Shown: positions 8,205 to 16,955 of the stretch, piece after piece | Numbering within the stretch: position 1 is the first letter of the stretch | How the letters are laid out: each line of letters begins with the position of its first letter | NCBI GenBank assembly: GCA_003586005.1 | Contig: NSKI01000024.1 | Coordinates: 1-35,018, forward strand | Reading direction: 5' to 3' | Length of the DNA: 35,018 nt | Source of the DNA: Haloplasmatales bacterium 4B | GTDB taxonomy: Bacteria; Bacillota_I; Bacilli_A; Haloplasmatales; Haloplasmataceae | The notes under the pieces: model-generated | Told to the model about the DNA's origin: nothing | The model's database searches: none | What the model saw: only the letters and a program-made list of their open reading frames with translations | Program-made: the position numbers and the translations under genes

Positions 8205-8702
8205 AAAAAATGGGGAGATTTTGAATTAATAATTTGAAGATCAATTTATTTTTTTAGATTTACCTAAAAGGAGTTATGATATTGGTGGTCATGGATTTGG
8301 AAATAAAGAGTGGCGATTTCATACAGATCGTGAAAAAAATGTTTTATTAATAATGGTCAATTAATGTTAAAATCATGTAAAGAAAATTATGAAAATCGAC
8401 ATTACACATCAGGAAAAATGTTTACAAAAAAATCGTTTACATACAGGAACGAAACATTTGCTGATAGTTTTCACGTATATGGTATTGAATGGGATGAAAA
8501 ATTTATCAAGAAACAAAATGGTTATCAAAAGACAGAAAGGGTACAAGAAATGAATATCCAGTTTCTTTTAATAAGGGTTTTTACTGATATTGAACTTAGT
8601 GTTGGCGGTTAATGGCCTGGGTACCCTGATAATTCGACTTTACTTCCACAAGAATTTAGAATTGATTATGTGAGAGTATATCAAAAAATTAAGAACGTAT
8701 AG
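8205..8702 (+). pseudogene. Second broken GH16 gene
   Basis: Fragments of a GH16 glucanase lie here in order but in several frames. SYDIGGHGFGNKEW is followed, after a shift near 8340, by INNGQLMLKS and NYENRHYTSGKMFTKK. Then come ADSFHVYGIEWDEKFIK and SVGG, an in-frame stop (8610) where the family has Asn, and WPGYPDNST...PQEFRIDYVRVYQK to the stop at 8700. The part between TSGKM and FHVYGIEWD, which should carry the ExDxxE catalytic motif, is deleted. No signal peptide remains. The 82-codon frame at 8364 is only a piece of this relic. With the relic at 3962 this is the second GH16 gene lost from the locus; a former tandem duplicate is possible. Confidence 0.85.
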
Positions 8703-8713
8703 GAGTTGTATGC

Positions 8714-11700
8714 ATGGAAAAGTATTACTATGAAAATGGTGACTTCATAATTGAATCATATGATAAAGCAAAAACTTTTTCAAGTTTTCTCCCTGGTATA
8801 GCAGGGTTAAAAGGAATACCTATTTGGGCTTTTTATGTTAATAGAGGACAAGGGATAGCTAGTTTTGGCATCCAGGGTAAAAATAACCCTATATTAGAAT
8901 TTTCTCCTGCAAACATAAGTTACCAAAATGTTTCTAGAAATGGTTTTAGAACTTTTATTAAAATTAACGACCATGTGATAGAAGCTTTTGATACTTTAAA
9001 TCAAGATGAGTTAATTATCCGGAAAATGTTAATTAATGAAGCAAAAGTAACATTTTCTGAAAGAAATGAAAGAGATGGATATGAAATTAAAGTAGTTTAT
9101 TTCGGAATTCCAAATGAAAATTTTGCTGGTTTAACTAGAAAAGTAGAAATTAAAAATATTAGTAATAATGAATTAAACCTTGAGGTTATTGATGGATTAA
9201 CTTCCATTTTACCTTATGGAATTGATAATGCGGGATACAAGGCAGTCGGGAATTTATTAAGAAGTTGGATGGAAGTTTTTAATTTAAATTCTAAAATTGC
9301 TTTTTACAAGATAAGAGCATCAACATCTGATTCTTCAGAAATTAACGAAGTCAAAAAAGGAAACTTTTATTTATCTTTTTCAAATGAAGAAGTATTAATT
9401 ACACCAATTGTTGATTGTAGTTTAATTTTTGACTATGATACTAGTTTGGGAAGACCAGTTAACTTTATAAACAATTCATTAAAAGATATTCAGGATCAAA
9501 AGCAAGTGACAGCAAATAAGGTTCCTTGTGGTTTTACAGGAATTAGTAAGAAATTAGCTAAAGAAGAAATTGTAAGGATTAATACAATTATTGGTCAATC
9601 TCAAAATTTTGATTATATAAATGAACAAAAAAGTAGATTAGTAAATAATGAATACATTGACAAAAAAGAAAAAGAAGCCTATTTAATTATAAGAAATTTA
9701 ACTGATGACATTAATTTGTCTTCGTCAAACCATTTATTTGATGAATACAGTCGTCAATGTTATTTAGACAATTTTATTCGAGGGGGATACCCTTACATCA
9801 TAAAAAACAAAGATAAAGGTTTTGTATATCACCTCTATTCAAGAAAACATGGTGATTTAGAAAGAGATTATAACCAATTCTCTTTAATTCCAGAGTATTA
9901 TTCTCAAGGAAATGGTAATTTTAGGGATGTAAATCAAAATAGAAGAAATGATGTATTATTTAATCCTAAAGTTGGTATTTATAATATCAAAACCTTTATG
10001 AGCTTAATTCAACTAGACGGATATAATCCGTTGTCAGTAAATGGAACAACATTTTATTTGAAATCCGGAATATCTGTAAGTGATTTAGTAAAAAAATGTT
10101 TTTTAACCCACCAAAAAGAGTTAGAAATAATTTTGACTGATAGTTTTACACCAGGGAAAATAATAAATTATATTTATAATAATAATGTAACATTAAATAT
10201 TAACGAAGAAGAAATGATAGAAGAAATTTTCTCCGTTTCATACCGTAATATTGAAGCGAACTTTGGTGAGGGATATTGGATAGATCATTGGACATATAAT
10301 ATGGATTTGATCGATTCATATATTCAAATATTCCCCGATAAATTTATAGAGTTACTCTTTGAGGATAATACTTATCAATATTTTGATTCTCCAGTTTTTG
10401 TCTACCCTAGAGATGAAAAATATGTAATGAGTAAACAAGGTAAGATTCGCCAATATGGTACTATGATGTATGAAGATAAAGAAAAAATAGAGCGTCTAGG
10501 AATTAGTTTGTATCAAACAAACTGGCTTAAAACTAATTACGGTAAAGGTCAAATTTATAAGACCAATTTATTTGTAAAGTTATTTTCATTAGCTCTAATT
10601 AAATTTACGACATTAGATCCAAGCGGTATTGGAATTGAAATGGAAGCAGATAAACCAGGATGGAATGATGCTATGAATGGCTTACCAGGTTTATTTGGGT
10701 CTGGGATATCAGAAACATTTGAATTGTTAAGAGTTATAGAATTTCTTGAAAAAGTTACTCAAAATTATGAAATAAAAATACCGGTTGAAATTATTGAATT
10801 AATGGATAAAGTGAATCAATACTTAGATAATTATTTTAATAATAAATTTACTCAATTTGAATATTGGGATAAAACTTCAGAAGAAAGAGAATTATTCAGA
10901 GAAAAAACTCGTTTTGGAATAAATGGAAGAGAAGTAACTGTTTTATCTACTAAAATCAAGTTATTTATTAAAAATATTAAAGCCAAGATTATGATTGGGT
11001 TAAACTCAGCAAAAACATTAGGAAATGGAATTTATCCTACTTATTTAATTCACGAACCAATTGAATTTGAAGTGGTAAAAGATAAACTTAATAACGTTGA
11101 ACTAAATCATTTGGGGTTACCAAAAGTTTGTATAAGGAAATTTGAAATGCGAGTTCTTCCTTATTTCATCGAAGCTCCAGCTAAAAGTATGAAGGTAATT
11201 AATGATAAACAATCAAACCGTAAATTACATCAATTAATTCAAAAAACGGATATTTTTGACAAAAAACTATTGATGTATAAAACAAGTGAAAGCCTTGAAA
11301 ATGAATCATTTGAAATAGGAAGAGCAAGAGCATTCACACCTGGATGGTTAGAAAGAGAATCTATCTTCTTACATATGACATACAAATATTTACTTGGATT
11401 ATTAAAAGGTGGCTTATATGATGAATATTTTGAGGCAATGAAAACAAATGTCATACCATTTTTAAATCCAGAAATTTATGGAAGAAGTACATTAGAGAAT
11501 TCATCTTTTATAGCAAGCTCAATTAATCCAAATGAAAAACTACATGGACAAGGGTTTCAAGCAAGATTATCCGGTTCAAATTCAGAGTTTTTAAGTATGT
11601 GGACATATATGATGTATGGTAAAGAACCATTTGTATTGTGTAATAATCAATTAATTGCTCAATTTAAACCGATTATTCCAAATTGGTTATTTGATAAAAA

Positions 11701-11920
11701 TAACGAGTTACAATTTACATTCTTAGGTAAGACATCAGTCACATATATAAATCCACTTAGGTTAGATACTTATAATGAGAATTGTGTTGTTAAAAATATT
11801 ATTATATCAATTAATAATGAGGAAGTAATTTTTAATCAGTCTTACCTTCCTGAAGAATATGCTTTGCTTCTTCGCGAAGGTAGAATTTCAAACATCCAAA
11901 TTAATATAGGAATTAACTAA
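8714..11920 (+). CDS. Large inverting glycoside phosphorylase, GH161/GH94-type
   Basis: This 1068-residue protein has the plan of inverting phosphorylases: an N-terminal beta-sandwich, a linker and an (alpha/alpha)6 barrel. The catalytic acid is probably D652 in DKPGWNDAMNGLPGLFGSG, corresponding to the WND motif of GH94. The length is well above the roughly 800 residues of cellobiose phosphorylases and fits GH161, whose founding member is a beta-1,3-oligoglucan phosphorylase. It should split beta-glucan oligosaccharides with phosphate to give glucose 1-phosphate, saving ATP. No signal peptide is present. The ribosome binding site AGGAG lies eight bases before the ATG, directly after the GH16 relic. 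GH161 versus GH94/GH149 is not settled by eye; a phosphorylase of this clan is secure. Confidence 0.82.
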   Translation: MEKYYYENGDFIIESYDKAKTFSSFLPGIAGLKGIPIWAFYVNRGQGIASFGIQGKNNPILEFSPANISYQNVSRNGFRTFIKINDHVIEAFDTLNQDELIIRKMLINEAKVTFSERNERDGYEIKVVYFGIPNENFAGLTRKVEIKNISNNELNLEVIDGLTSILPYGIDNAGYKAVGNLLRSWMEVFNLNSKIAFYKIRASTSDSSEINEVKKGNFYLSFSNEEVLITPIVDCSLIFDYDTSLGRPVNFINNSLKDIQDQKQVTANKVPCGFTGISKKLAKEEIVRINTIIGQSQNFDYINEQKSRLVNNEYIDKKEKEAYLIIRNLTDDINLSSSNHLFDEYSRQCYLDNFIRGGYPYIIKNKDKGFVYHLYSRKHGDLERDYNQFSLIPEYYSQGNGNFRDVNQNRRNDVLFNPKVGIYNIKTFMSLIQLDGYNPLSVNGTTFYLKSGISVSDLVKKCFLTHQKELEIILTDSFTPGKIINYIYNNNVTLNINEEEMIEEIFSVSYRNIEANFGEGYWIDHWTYNMDLIDSYIQIFPDKFIELLFEDNTYQYFDSPVFVYPRDEKYVMSKQGKIRQYGTMMYEDKEKIERLGISLYQTNWLKTNYGKGQIYKTNLFVKLFSLALIKFTTLDPSGIGIEMEADKPGWNDAMNGLPGLFGSGISETFELLRVIEFLEKVTQNYEIKIPVEIIELMDKVNQYLDNYFNNKFTQFEYWDKTSEERELFREKTRFGINGREVTVLSTKIKLFIKNIKAKIMIGLNSAKTLGNGIYPTYLIHEPIEFEVVKDKLNNVELNHLGLPKVCIRKFEMRVLPYFIEAPAKSMKVINDKQSNRKLHQLIQKTDIFDKKLLMYKTSESLENESFEIGRARAFTPGWLERESIFLHMTYKYLLGLLKGGLYDEYFEAMKTNVIPFLNPEIYGRSTLENSSFIASSINPNEKLHGQGFQARLSGSNSEFLSMWTYMMYGKEPFVLCNNQLIAQFKPIIPNWLFDKNNELQFTFLGKTSVTYINPLRLDTYNENCVVKNIIISINNEEVIFNQSYLPEEYALLLREGRISNIQINIGIN

Positions 11921-12242
11921 ATAAAAAAAAGGAGGAGTTATTGCATACATTTGCTAGTTGATTATGGGCTGGGAAATTGACAAAAAACACTAAGTTTCTC
12001 CGAAGATGAAAAACGTACTTCAACAGAAATGGTACATCTTTTGATAAATGAGAGACCTTATCAGAAGTATCATTTCAATATAGAAATAGAAGTTGTTAAT
12101 TCTATAAAGTATATAAAACATAATATTGTAAAATATTAGATGAAATAATAAACATGTTAGTTTAAAACTTAAAATCAGCAATTTTTGAGAGAATAACAGT
12201 TGATAAAAATACAATATACTTAAATATAAAAAGAAAATAATC
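11921..12242 (+). other. Intergenic stretch with a leftover gene start
   Basis: A strong ribosome binding site, GGAGG (11931-11935), precedes a possible TTG start (11941) that stops after six codons (MHTFAS). A 52-codon open piece follows at 11981-12136 in another frame and ends in a stop. It resembles nothing I know. The likeliest reading is the remains of a further gene of the carbohydrate operon; otherwise the stretch is AT-rich and featureless. Confidence 0.3.
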
Positions 12243-12271
12243 TTTAAACCATAAATCAAACATGGTATAAT
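12243..12271 (+). promoter_or_regulatory. Extended -10 promoter of the M3 peptidase gene
   Basis: TGG followed by TATAAT (12266-12271) is an extended -10; a weak -35 TTTAAA (12243-12248) lies 17 bases upstream. Confidence 0.65.
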
Positions 12272-12311
12272 GTTGTTATATTGTTGTTATTTTAAAATAG
12301 GAGGTTTCAAT

Positions 12312-14006
12312 ATGAATTTTGAGGATTATAAGTATACTCGTCCTAACATGGAAGATTTTAAAAAGAAGTTCAAAAATTTGTTATCTAAATTTAATGACGC
12401 TAAAAGTTTTACTGATCAAGATTTAGCTATGAGTGAAATTAATAACTTGAGAAATGACTTTGACACAATGCAAACGCTCGTTAGTATTAGAAATTCAATT
12501 AATACTACTGATGACTATTATGAGAAAGAAATGGACTTTTTTGATGAAAATAGTCCATTGTATGAAGAACAAATTAATGATTACTACAAAGCGCTAGTTG
12601 GTTCGAAGTTTGGACAAGAATTAGAAAAAAAATGGGGTAAGCATATATTTAATATCGCGGAATTAAAATTAAAAACTTTTTCTCCTGATATTATTGAAGA
12701 ATTACAAAAAGAAAATAAATTATCTAATAATTATCAAAAATTATTAGCTTCAGCTAAAATTATGTTTGAAGGTGAAGAACGTAATTTATCGCAAATGGGA
12801 CCATTTGCACAATCAAAGGACCGTGAAATGCGTAAAAAGGCTCTATTAGCTGTTACAAAATTCTTTACAGAAAATGAAACAAAAATTGATGAAATATATG
12901 ATGAATTAGTTAAAATACGAAATAGAATGGCAAAAAAATTAGGTTATCAAAACTATGTTGATTTGGGATATGCGAGATTAACTAGAACTGATTATAATTC
13001 TGAGATGGTTTCAAATTACCGGAAACAGGTTCTAGAAAATTTGGTACCACTAGCTCAAAAATTGCTAAAAAGACAAGCAAAACGTTTAGAACTTAATAAG
13101 TTAAAGTATTATGATGAGAAATTGGAATTTTTATCAGGGAATGCAAATCCAAAAGGTGAAGAAACATGGATGGTTAATAACGCTAAAACAATGTACTCAG
13201 AGTTATCTAAAGAAACAGATGAATTTTTTACTTTTATGGTTGAACATAACTTAATGGATTTAACAACTAAAAAAGGAAAAGCTGCTGGCGGATATTGCAC
13301 ATACATCGCTAATCACAAATCTCCATTTATTTTTTCAAATTTTAATGGCACTAGTGGAGATGTAGATGTATTAACTCATGAAGCAGGCCATGCCTTCCAA
13401 GTATACAGCAGTCGTCAATTTGAAGTGCCAGAATATAATTTTCCTACCTTAGAGGCTTGTGAAATTCATTCGATGAGCATGGAGTTCTTTACATGGCCTT
13501 GGATGAAATTGTTTTTTGAACAAGATGAAAATAAATATAAATTTTCTCATTTAAGCCAAGCTGTGTTATTTATTCCATATGGTGTGACAGTAGATGAATT
13601 TCAGCATTTTGTTTATGAAAATCCTAATGTAACACCAAAAGAAAGAAAAGCAAAATGGCGTGAAATTGAAAAGAAATATTTACCTCACAAGGATTATGAA
13701 GATAACGATTTTCTAAATAATGGTGGATATTGGTTTATACAAGGACATATTTTTGGATCACCATTTTACTATATTGACTACACTCTAGCCCAAGTTTGTG
13801 CTTTTCAATATTGGGTAAAATCGAGAGAAAACAAAAAAAATGCATGGGAAAGTTATTTAAAATTGTGTCAAGCTGGTGGAACGCAATCATTCTTAAATTT
13901 AGTCCAGTTAGCTGAATTAAAAAATCCATTTAATGATGGCTGCATTAAAGCAGTAGTTAAACCAATTGAAGAATATTTAAATAGTATAGATGATTCTAAA
14001 TTTTAA
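12312..14006 (+). CDS. M3-family oligoendopeptidase
   Basis: This 564-residue zinc metallopeptidase of the thimet oligopeptidase/PepF clan cleaves short peptides in the cytoplasm. The zinc site HEAGH is at 356-360, and E384 in ACEIHSMSME is the third ligand, 28 residues after the first His as expected for the family. The long helical N-terminal half, the channel-forming part of these enzymes, is present. It matches the compact M3 oligoendopeptidases rather than the longer PepF. The start is the ATG at 12312, six bases after AGGAGGT (12299-12305); an upstream in-frame start at 12270 would overlap the -10 box and is rejected. It is a single-gene unit with its own promoter and a following terminator. 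Confidence 0.92.
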   Translation: MNFEDYKYTRPNMEDFKKKFKNLLSKFNDAKSFTDQDLAMSEINNLRNDFDTMQTLVSIRNSINTTDDYYEKEMDFFDENSPLYEEQINDYYKALVGSKFGQELEKKWGKHIFNIAELKLKTFSPDIIEELQKENKLSNNYQKLLASAKIMFEGEERNLSQMGPFAQSKDREMRKKALLAVTKFFTENETKIDEIYDELVKIRNRMAKKLGYQNYVDLGYARLTRTDYNSEMVSNYRKQVLENLVPLAQKLLKRQAKRLELNKLKYYDEKLEFLSGNANPKGEETWMVNNAKTMYSELSKETDEFFTFMVEHNLMDLTTKKGKAAGGYCTYIANHKSPFIFSNFNGTSGDVDVLTHEAGHAFQVYSSRQFEVPEYNFPTLEACEIHSMSMEFFTWPWMKLFFEQDENKYKFSHLSQAVLFIPYGVTVDEFQHFVYENPNVTPKERKAKWREIEKKYLPHKDYEDNDFLNNGGYWFIQGHIFGSPFYYIDYTLAQVCAFQYWVKSRENKKNAWESYLKLCQAGGTQSFLNLVQLAELKNPFNDGCIKAVVKPIEEYLNSIDDSKF

Positions 14007-14345
14007 TTGAAAATAAAGGGAACTTTGTCAAATAATGTAGTATAAAATATCCAATAAAATGATATTAAATTAAATATGAAGGATTAAGCTGAATTGATAT
14101 TATACCTATAGAGTAGACACATAATAAAAAAGGTGTTGCTCTATAGGTATTTTTTATTATAATAAAAGTAATTAGTTTCGGGAGGGAAATTACAGGTGTT
14201 AAAATTTTTCTTATGGTTGAAGGGAAATGTTAAAGTTTTTTTTTGACAAAAAACATCAAAAGTTCCAATTATTATTAAATTTTTGCTCAAAATTGAATAA
14301 AAAAACAAAATTGTGGGAAATATAATAATTTATTATAAACCTTTA
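14007..14345. other. Intergenic region, terminator plus AT-rich spacer
   Basis: Apart from the long hairpin at 14102-14155 and the promoter at 14346, this region shows no open frame or motif I can support. It contains long A and T runs. Confidence 0.5.
14102..14155 (+). terminator. Long hairpin terminator after the M3 peptidase gene
   Basis: ATACCTATAGAG (14102-14113) pairs perfectly with CTCTATAGGTAT (14139-14150), followed by TTTTT. The 25-base loop contains a second short stem, ACAC with GTGT. The stem is palindromic enough to work in both directions. Confidence 0.75.
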
Positions 14346-14374
14346 TTGACTGGCATATACAATTAATGTACACT
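14346..14374 (+). promoter_or_regulatory. Promoter of the secreted-protein gene
   Basis: TTGACT (14346-14351) and TACACT (14369-14374) are spaced by 17 bases, leaving a leader of about 60 bases before the chosen ATG at 14441. Confidence 0.6.
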
Positions 14375-14440
14375 TTTATTAACTACATAGATATATTTAT
14401 AAAAAATGTAGTGAAAATTATTTATAAAGGAGAAAATTGC

Positions 14441-15820
14441 ATGAAATTAAAGAAATTTAGTTTTTTATTACTACTTCTGTTATTGGTATTTACAGTATTC
14501 TTCATTCAAGATTCGAAAACTGCTATGGCAATTCCAATAACTGATCCATTTCCACCTCCAACAACTCCAGATGGTGATTCATATGAATACAATGATAGTA
14601 CTTATTATGCAACAAGAATTGGTTATACAAGTACATACGATGCTACTAGAAGTTATGGAGATATTCATACAAGTAGTGATATCGATTACTTCTATTTTAA
14701 TTTAATTTATGAAAGTACAGTCATTATTCGCCTGGATAATATACCATCAGGTAACGACTATGATCTTAAATTGTACAATGAATCTAAATCTTTATTGGGG
14801 TCATCTACTCTTGGTTCTAATAGTAGTGAAAAAATTGAAAAGGTACTTCAACCTGGCAAATATTATATAAAAATATATTCATACTATGGATACAGCAGTA
14901 GTAATTACAAATTAAGTGTTGAAGAGTTTGGAGCACCTACACCTTTTAGTCAATCTGATGGTGCTAGTTGGGATTATGATCCTGAAAAATCTTATAACTA
15001 TTTACAACATCATGAATATAAAGTGCGTACAATTTTGTATATTAATTACAATCAAAGCCTCTATAATGAAATTATGGATGTCATAAACTTACATAAAGAT
15101 ATATATAAATTCCAGCATATTCATCCAGGGGTGAGTATAGCAAAAGCTTCTGTAAGTTATGTTTTAGATATGTATGAGGGTTATATAAATGATAAAATAT
15201 GTGATGGTAGTAAATTATGCTTGTTTTTACAAGATGTGATTAATAAGACAGAACCAGGTTATGCTGACACACACTCTTTGGAAGAAGCAATTGATGATGT
15301 AATTGCCTCTGCCCTCGATGTATATGTATTAAGTAATCAAGCTTTAAATTACCTACAAAATGTTGTAAACATTGCGATTTGGCTGTCAGCGGAAATTAAT
15401 TATGTGCAACTCCAAAATGAATTAGATGATTTAATAAGTTATGTCAATCAAGCAAAGTTAACAGGGAAAAATATTCAATTTACATTTAGTGGAAGATTTC
15501 AATCAATAGATGGTATTGATTGTACTAATGTAGATGTTAATCAATACACTAGTGAAATTACATATGCAGAGCTGATTAGAGATAGAGTTTTCGGTAATGT
15601 TAATACTTTAAATAGTGATCAAATAATTGATAAATTGTCAGAAAGGTTCGGAGGAATTCCAATAGAATTTGGAAACATAGATTTTTATCATGAAACTTCA
15701 ATGCGATATCATACTGACGATAATATCAATAGTAATACAGAAGAGTTTGGTATGTATGATAATAATTTGAGGTATATGGAAACTAGAACTTATATGAGCT
15801 GGCTATACCCATACCAATAA
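14441..15820 (+). CDS. Secreted protein with PPC (pre-peptidase) domain
   Basis: This 459-residue exported protein of unknown role has a classic signal peptide (KLKK, hydrophobic 6-22, likely cleavage after A30 in TAMA). Residues about 45-150 form a PPC beta-sandwich: EYNDSTYYATRIG, then IDYFYFNL, YDLKLYNE and PGKYYIKIYSYYG. Such domains usually accompany secreted proteases and bind surfaces or carbohydrates. The remaining 300 residues are mixed helical, with one close cysteine pair (CDGSKLC) and no protease motif that I can see. The start is the ATG at 14441, eight bases after AAAGGAG (14427-14433). An in-frame ATG at 14366 would precede the signal peptide by 25 residues and overlaps the -10 region. 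It is monocistronic. Confidence 0.75.
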   Translation: MKLKKFSFLLLLLLLVFTVFFIQDSKTAMAIPITDPFPPPTTPDGDSYEYNDSTYYATRIGYTSTYDATRSYGDIHTSSDIDYFYFNLIYESTVIIRLDNIPSGNDYDLKLYNESKSLLGSSTLGSNSSEKIEKVLQPGKYYIKIYSYYGYSSSNYKLSVEEFGAPTPFSQSDGASWDYDPEKSYNYLQHHEYKVRTILYINYNQSLYNEIMDVINLHKDIYKFQHIHPGVSIAKASVSYVLDMYEGYINDKICDGSKLCLFLQDVINKTEPGYADTHSLEEAIDDVIASALDVYVLSNQALNYLQNVVNIAIWLSAEINYVQLQNELDDLISYVNQAKLTGKNIQFTFSGRFQSIDGIDCTNVDVNQYTSEITYAELIRDRVFGNVNTLNSDQIIDKLSERFGGIPIEFGNIDFYHETSMRYHTDDNINSNTEEFGMYDNNLRYMETRTYMSWLYPYQ

Positions 15821-15909
15821 AAAGCAAGTATAAATGAACTAAATAATTATATTTATATACAAAAAAGTAGTGTGAGTTATTACCTACACCAGATATTATA
15901 GAACCAAAT

Positions 15910-15945
15910 AAAGATGTTATGTTAAAGGCATAGCGTCTTTTTTCT
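15910..15945 (+). terminator. Terminator of the secreted-protein gene
   Basis: AAAGATGTTATG (15910-15921) pairs with CATAGCGTCTTT (15929-15940) with two G-T wobbles over a seven-base loop, followed by a T-rich run. Confidence 0.7.
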
Positions 15946-16003
15946 TTATAAGTCCAATTTTTTATAGCTGAACAAAATAAAAAAAATAATAAAATATAAT
16001 CAT

Positions 16004-16024
16004 GTACCTTGCAATGAAAGGTAC
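16004..16024. promoter_or_regulatory. Palindromic operator, probably for the PadR regulator
   Basis: GTACCTT (16004-16010) and AAGGTAC (16018-16024) are perfect inverted halves around a seven-base centre. The site covers the -35 box of the promoter that reads the PadR operon, which fits autorepression. Confidence 0.6.
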
Positions 16025-16037
16025 CATATGATATAAT
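16009..16037 (+). promoter_or_regulatory. Promoter of the PadR operon
   Basis: TTGCAA (16009-16014) and TATAAT (16032-16037) are 17 bases apart, with TG one base before the -10 (extended type). Confidence 0.75.
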
Positions 16038-16063
16038 ATCCATGAAGTAAAAGGAGGTAGCAA

Positions 16064-16387
16064 ATGAACATTCAGTTTAAAAAAGGAGTACTTGAATTAT
16101 GTGTCCTTTCTGTCTTAGAGCGAAAAAACTGTTATGGGTATGAATTGGTAAATGATATTTCAAAAAGTTTTTCGATTAGTGAAGGGACAATTTATCCACT
16201 ATTATCTCGATTAAAAAAAGATGGATATGTAACTACATATCTAGAAGAATCTCAAGAAGGTCCAACAAGAAAATATTATAATTTAACAAAATCGGGTAAG
16301 GATGTATTATTAGAACTTAAAAACGAGTGGTATAGATTTATAAAAGGGGTTAATCGCCTATTAGATGGGAGTGAAATTTATGAATAA
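16064..16387 (+). CDS. PadR-family winged-helix regulator
   Basis: This 107-residue protein is a short PadR repressor. [24 protein letters not shown], then [21 protein letters not shown] and [17 protein letters not shown], are the winged helix and recognition segments of the family, followed by the C-terminal dimer helix. The ribosome binding site AGGAGG (16052-16057) is well placed. It heads an operon with a DUF1700/HAAS protein and a DUF4097 protein, a frequent trio in Bacillota thought to respond to cell-envelope stress or membrane-active compounds. The effector is unknown. Its stop overlaps the next start by eight bases. Confidence 0.93.
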   Translation: MNIQFKKGVLELCVLSVLERKNCYGYELVNDISKSFSISEGTIYPLLSRLKKDGYVTTYLEESQEGPTRKYYNLTKSGKDVLLELKNEWYRFIKGVNRLLDGSEIYE

Positions 16388-16955
16388 ACAACAATTTATT
16401 AGTATACTTAAAGAGCAATTAAAAGGTATACCTGAGGTGGACAAAAAAGAAGTATTATTTGATTATGAAGAACATTTTGAGATAGGTTTGAGAGAAGGTA
16501 GACGTGAAGAAGAAATCGCATCATCACTTGGAAATCCTAAATCTCTAGCGAAAGAAATTAGAGCTAATTACATGATTAATAAAGTAGAAGAGTCATTTAC
16601 AGCAGGAAATTTCTTCCGAGCATTTTTATCAACATTAGGATTAGGCTTCTTTAATTTAGTTTTTATACTAGGACCTTTTGCTGGTATTGCCGCAGCTTTA
16701 TTTTCTCTAGTAGTAGCAGGTATAGCAATTGTGGGTAGTGGAATTTTTGTCATAGTTGCATCATTCTTTCCAAATTTATTTCAGAATGTTCCTAGCCCAT
16801 TTGTTGGAAGCTTTGTTGGAATATCTTTAGCTTCATTTGGAGTTTTATGGACAATCGGATCGATGTATTTGAATAAATGGTTTTATTTACTAACTATTAA
16901 GTATTTGAAATTTAATTTAAACATAATAGTGAACAGGAGAAATAAAAATGAATAA
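16380..16955 (+). CDS. DUF1700/HAAS-domain membrane protein
   Basis: This 191-residue protein has an N-terminal HAAS-type helical domain (about 1-65: [45 protein letters not shown]) followed by about three hydrophobic segments (70-165). The HAAS domain is found next to PadR regulators and probably senses or relays a signal at the membrane. The start is the ATG at 16380 with GGGAG (16367-16371) before it; an in-frame ATG at 16365 lies upstream of that site. It overlaps both neighbours by exactly eight bases, which suggests translational coupling. Confidence 0.88.
   Translation: MNKQQFISILKEQLKGIPEVDKKEVLFDYEEHFEIGLREGRREEEIASSLGNPKSLAKEIRANYMINKVEESFTAGNFFRAFLSTLGLGFFNLVFILGPFAGIAAALFSLVVAGIAIVGSGIFVIVASFFPNLFQNVPSPFVGSFVGISLASFGVLWTIGSMYLNKWFYLLTIKYLKFNLNIIVNRRNKNE

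Noticed and set aside
8364-8612. Independent 82-codon gene
   Set aside because: It is one frame of the second GH16 relic; recognisable GH16 sequence continues beyond its stop and before its start.
12020-12259. Minus-strand 79-codon membrane-like frame
   Set aside because: Low-complexity Phe/Leu/Ile/Tyr sequence arising from AT-rich DNA, no ribosome binding site, and overlap with the M3 peptidase promoter region.
15783-16043. Minus-strand 86-codon frame
   Set aside because: It runs across the secreted-protein terminator and the PadR promoter and operator; composition and position fit chance.
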